Translations under genes and position numbers: made by a program
Source: an uncultured Desulfovibrio sp.
Lineage (GTDB): Bacteria; Desulfobacterota; Desulfovibrionia; Desulfovibrionales; Desulfovibrionaceae
Reading direction: 5' to 3'
Assembly: GCA_947177085.1 (NCBI GenBank)
Contig: CAMWTD010000144.1
Location: forward strand, 1-5,815
DNA: 5,815 nucleotides
Notes under the pieces: model-generated
What the model saw: the letters and a program-made list of their open reading frames with translations, nothing else
Database searches by the model: none
Told to the model about the DNA's origin: nothing
In this document: in pieces, positions 4,946 through 5,815 of the stretch
Numbering within the stretch: position 1 is the stretch's first letter
Layout of the letters: each line of letters starts with the position of its first letter

Positions 4946-5815
4946 ATGAAGATCATCGCCCTGGAGGAGCATATCGTTTCCCGGCCCATTTCAAAAGCCA
5001 CCGCCGCGGCCGTCGCCGCGGCCTATCCCTATGCGGAGACCTTCCTGCACCCCGCGGCAGCCGACAGGCCGGACGTAGCGCAGCTTTTCAGCCTGGGCGA
5101 GCAACGCATCGCCATCATGGACAAGGCGGGCATCGACATGGAGGTGGTGTCGTACACCAATGCGTCGCAATGGCTCGGGGGGGCCGAAGCCGCCGCGCTC
5201 ACCACGCAGGCCAATAATGACATGGCCGCGGCCATCAAGCCGTATCCCGCGCGCTTCCGCGCCTTCGCCACACTCCCCTGGGCGGAGCCCGACAAGGCCG
5301 TTGCGGAATTGAAGCGCTGCGTCAGCGAGCTCGGTTTTGTGGGCGCGCTCATTTCCGGGCGTCCCGGCACTGGCCCGGTCTTTCTGGACGACCCGCGCTT
5401 CGAGCCCGTGTGGAAAGCCTTCTGCGAGCTCGACGTGCCGCTCTACATCCACCCCAACTTCACCTGCAAGGAGGTGTGCGAGGCCTATTACAGCGGCCTC
5501 GGCGACCAGTTGGACACCATTGTCAGCGCCTATGGCTGGGGCTGGCATGTGGAGGCGGGCGTGCAGGTGCTGCGCATGACCCTGCGCGGGATGTTCGAGC
5601 GCTTCCCCGGCCTGAAAATCATCTCCGGCCATTGGGGCGAAGTGCTGCCCTATTACCTCGCGCGGCTCGACCAGATGCTTTCGCCCGCGGTCACGGGCCT
5701 CCCACGCAAGATTTCCGACTATTACAAGGACCATGTCTGGATCACGCCGAGCGGCGTCTGGGATTATGACTGCCTTGAATACTGCCTGAAAAAGGTGGGC
5801 ATCGACCACCTGCTC
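4946..5815 (+). CDS. Amidohydrolase_2 family protein, probable hydroxyarenoate decarboxylase (3' end outside window)
   Basis: The first 290 codons of a metal-dependent amidohydrolase_2 (PF04909) protein are present; the frame is open to the window end. The start ATG 4946 follows GGAG (4936-4939) by six bases. Motifs: ALEEH at 5-9, giving E7-x-H9, the metal pair typical of gamma-resorcylate, 2,3-dihydroxybenzoate and 5-carboxyvanillate decarboxylases, whereas ACMSD has H-x-H; YIHP with H169 as a further metal ligand; and SGHWGE with H229 and E232, matching the catalytic His and Glu of these enzymes. The final metal-binding Asp, normally in a D-Y-P motif, should come a few codons past the edge and cannot be checked. 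The likely reaction is non-oxidative, cofactor-free decarboxylation of a hydroxylated aromatic acid in the cytoplasm. Hydrolase activity on another ring compound is the main alternative. Divergence from marR across a shared operator suggests substrate-induced expression. Family firm; substrate unknown. Confidence 0.88.
   Translation, partial: MKIIALEEHIVSRPISKATAAAVAAAYPYAETFLHPAAADRPDVAQLFSLGEQRIAIMDKAGIDMEVVSYTNASQWLGGAEAAALTTQANNDMAAAIKPYPARFRAFATLPWAEPDKAVAELKRCVSELGFVGALISGRPGTGPVFLDDPRFEPVWKAFCELDVPLYIHPNFTCKEVCEAYYSGLGDQLDTIVSAYGWGWHVEAGVQVLRMTLRGMFERFPGLKIISGHWGEVLPYYLARLDQMLSPAVTGLPRKISDYYKDHVWITPSGVWDYDCLEYCLKKVGIDHLL

Noticed and set aside
4991..5809. 272-codon open frame on the minus strand
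   Set aside because: Antisense to the amidohydrolase gene, which has metal-binding and catalytic motifs in the plus frame.

Overview
The window is a compact, GC-rich (about 60% or more by eye) bacterial transport and catabolism locus. Five clear genes and one small gene are read on the minus strand; one gene, cut by the window edge, is read on the plus strand. Strong G/C bias at third codon positions, Shine-Dalgarno sequences on most genes and a DctP-type TRAP system point to a proteobacterium or relative. The style resembles Desulfovibrionaceae such as Desulfovibrio or Bilophila, but no marker gene is present, so this is only an impression.

Minus strand, in order of transcription (right to left): a MarR-family regulator (4867 to 4418); a 228-bp gap with a candidate promoter and a leader hairpin; an AEC-family permease (4189 to 3218); a tripartite TRAP transporter made of the binding protein dctP (3171 to 2086), the small permease dctQ (1866 to 1387) and the large permease dctM (1326 to 28). 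Between dctP and dctQ lies a 45-codon gene for a one-helix membrane protein (2007 to 1870). It has its own strong ribosome binding site, and its end carries the ribosome binding site of dctQ. Strong hairpins without T-tracts lie between dctP and the small gene and between dctQ and dctM. They look like RNA-level control of subunit ratios.

Plus strand: from 4946 to the window end is the first 290 codons of an amidohydrolase_2 (PF04909) protein with the E-x-H metal motif of hydroxyarenoate decarboxylases (gamma-resorcylate, 2,3-dihydroxybenzoate and 5-carboxyvanillate decarboxylase relatives). It is divergent from marR. The 78-bp gap between them holds a perfect 14-bp AT-rich palindrome on which the putative -10 elements of both promoters fall.

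Working model (inference): the MarR protein senses a small organic, perhaps aromatic, acid and controls both itself and the decarboxylase from one operator. The TRAP transporter brings a carboxylate into the cell, and the AEC permease moves a related acid or product. The substrate cannot be read from the sequence. Nothing resembling a phage, insertion sequence, CRISPR array, tRNA or rRNA was seen.
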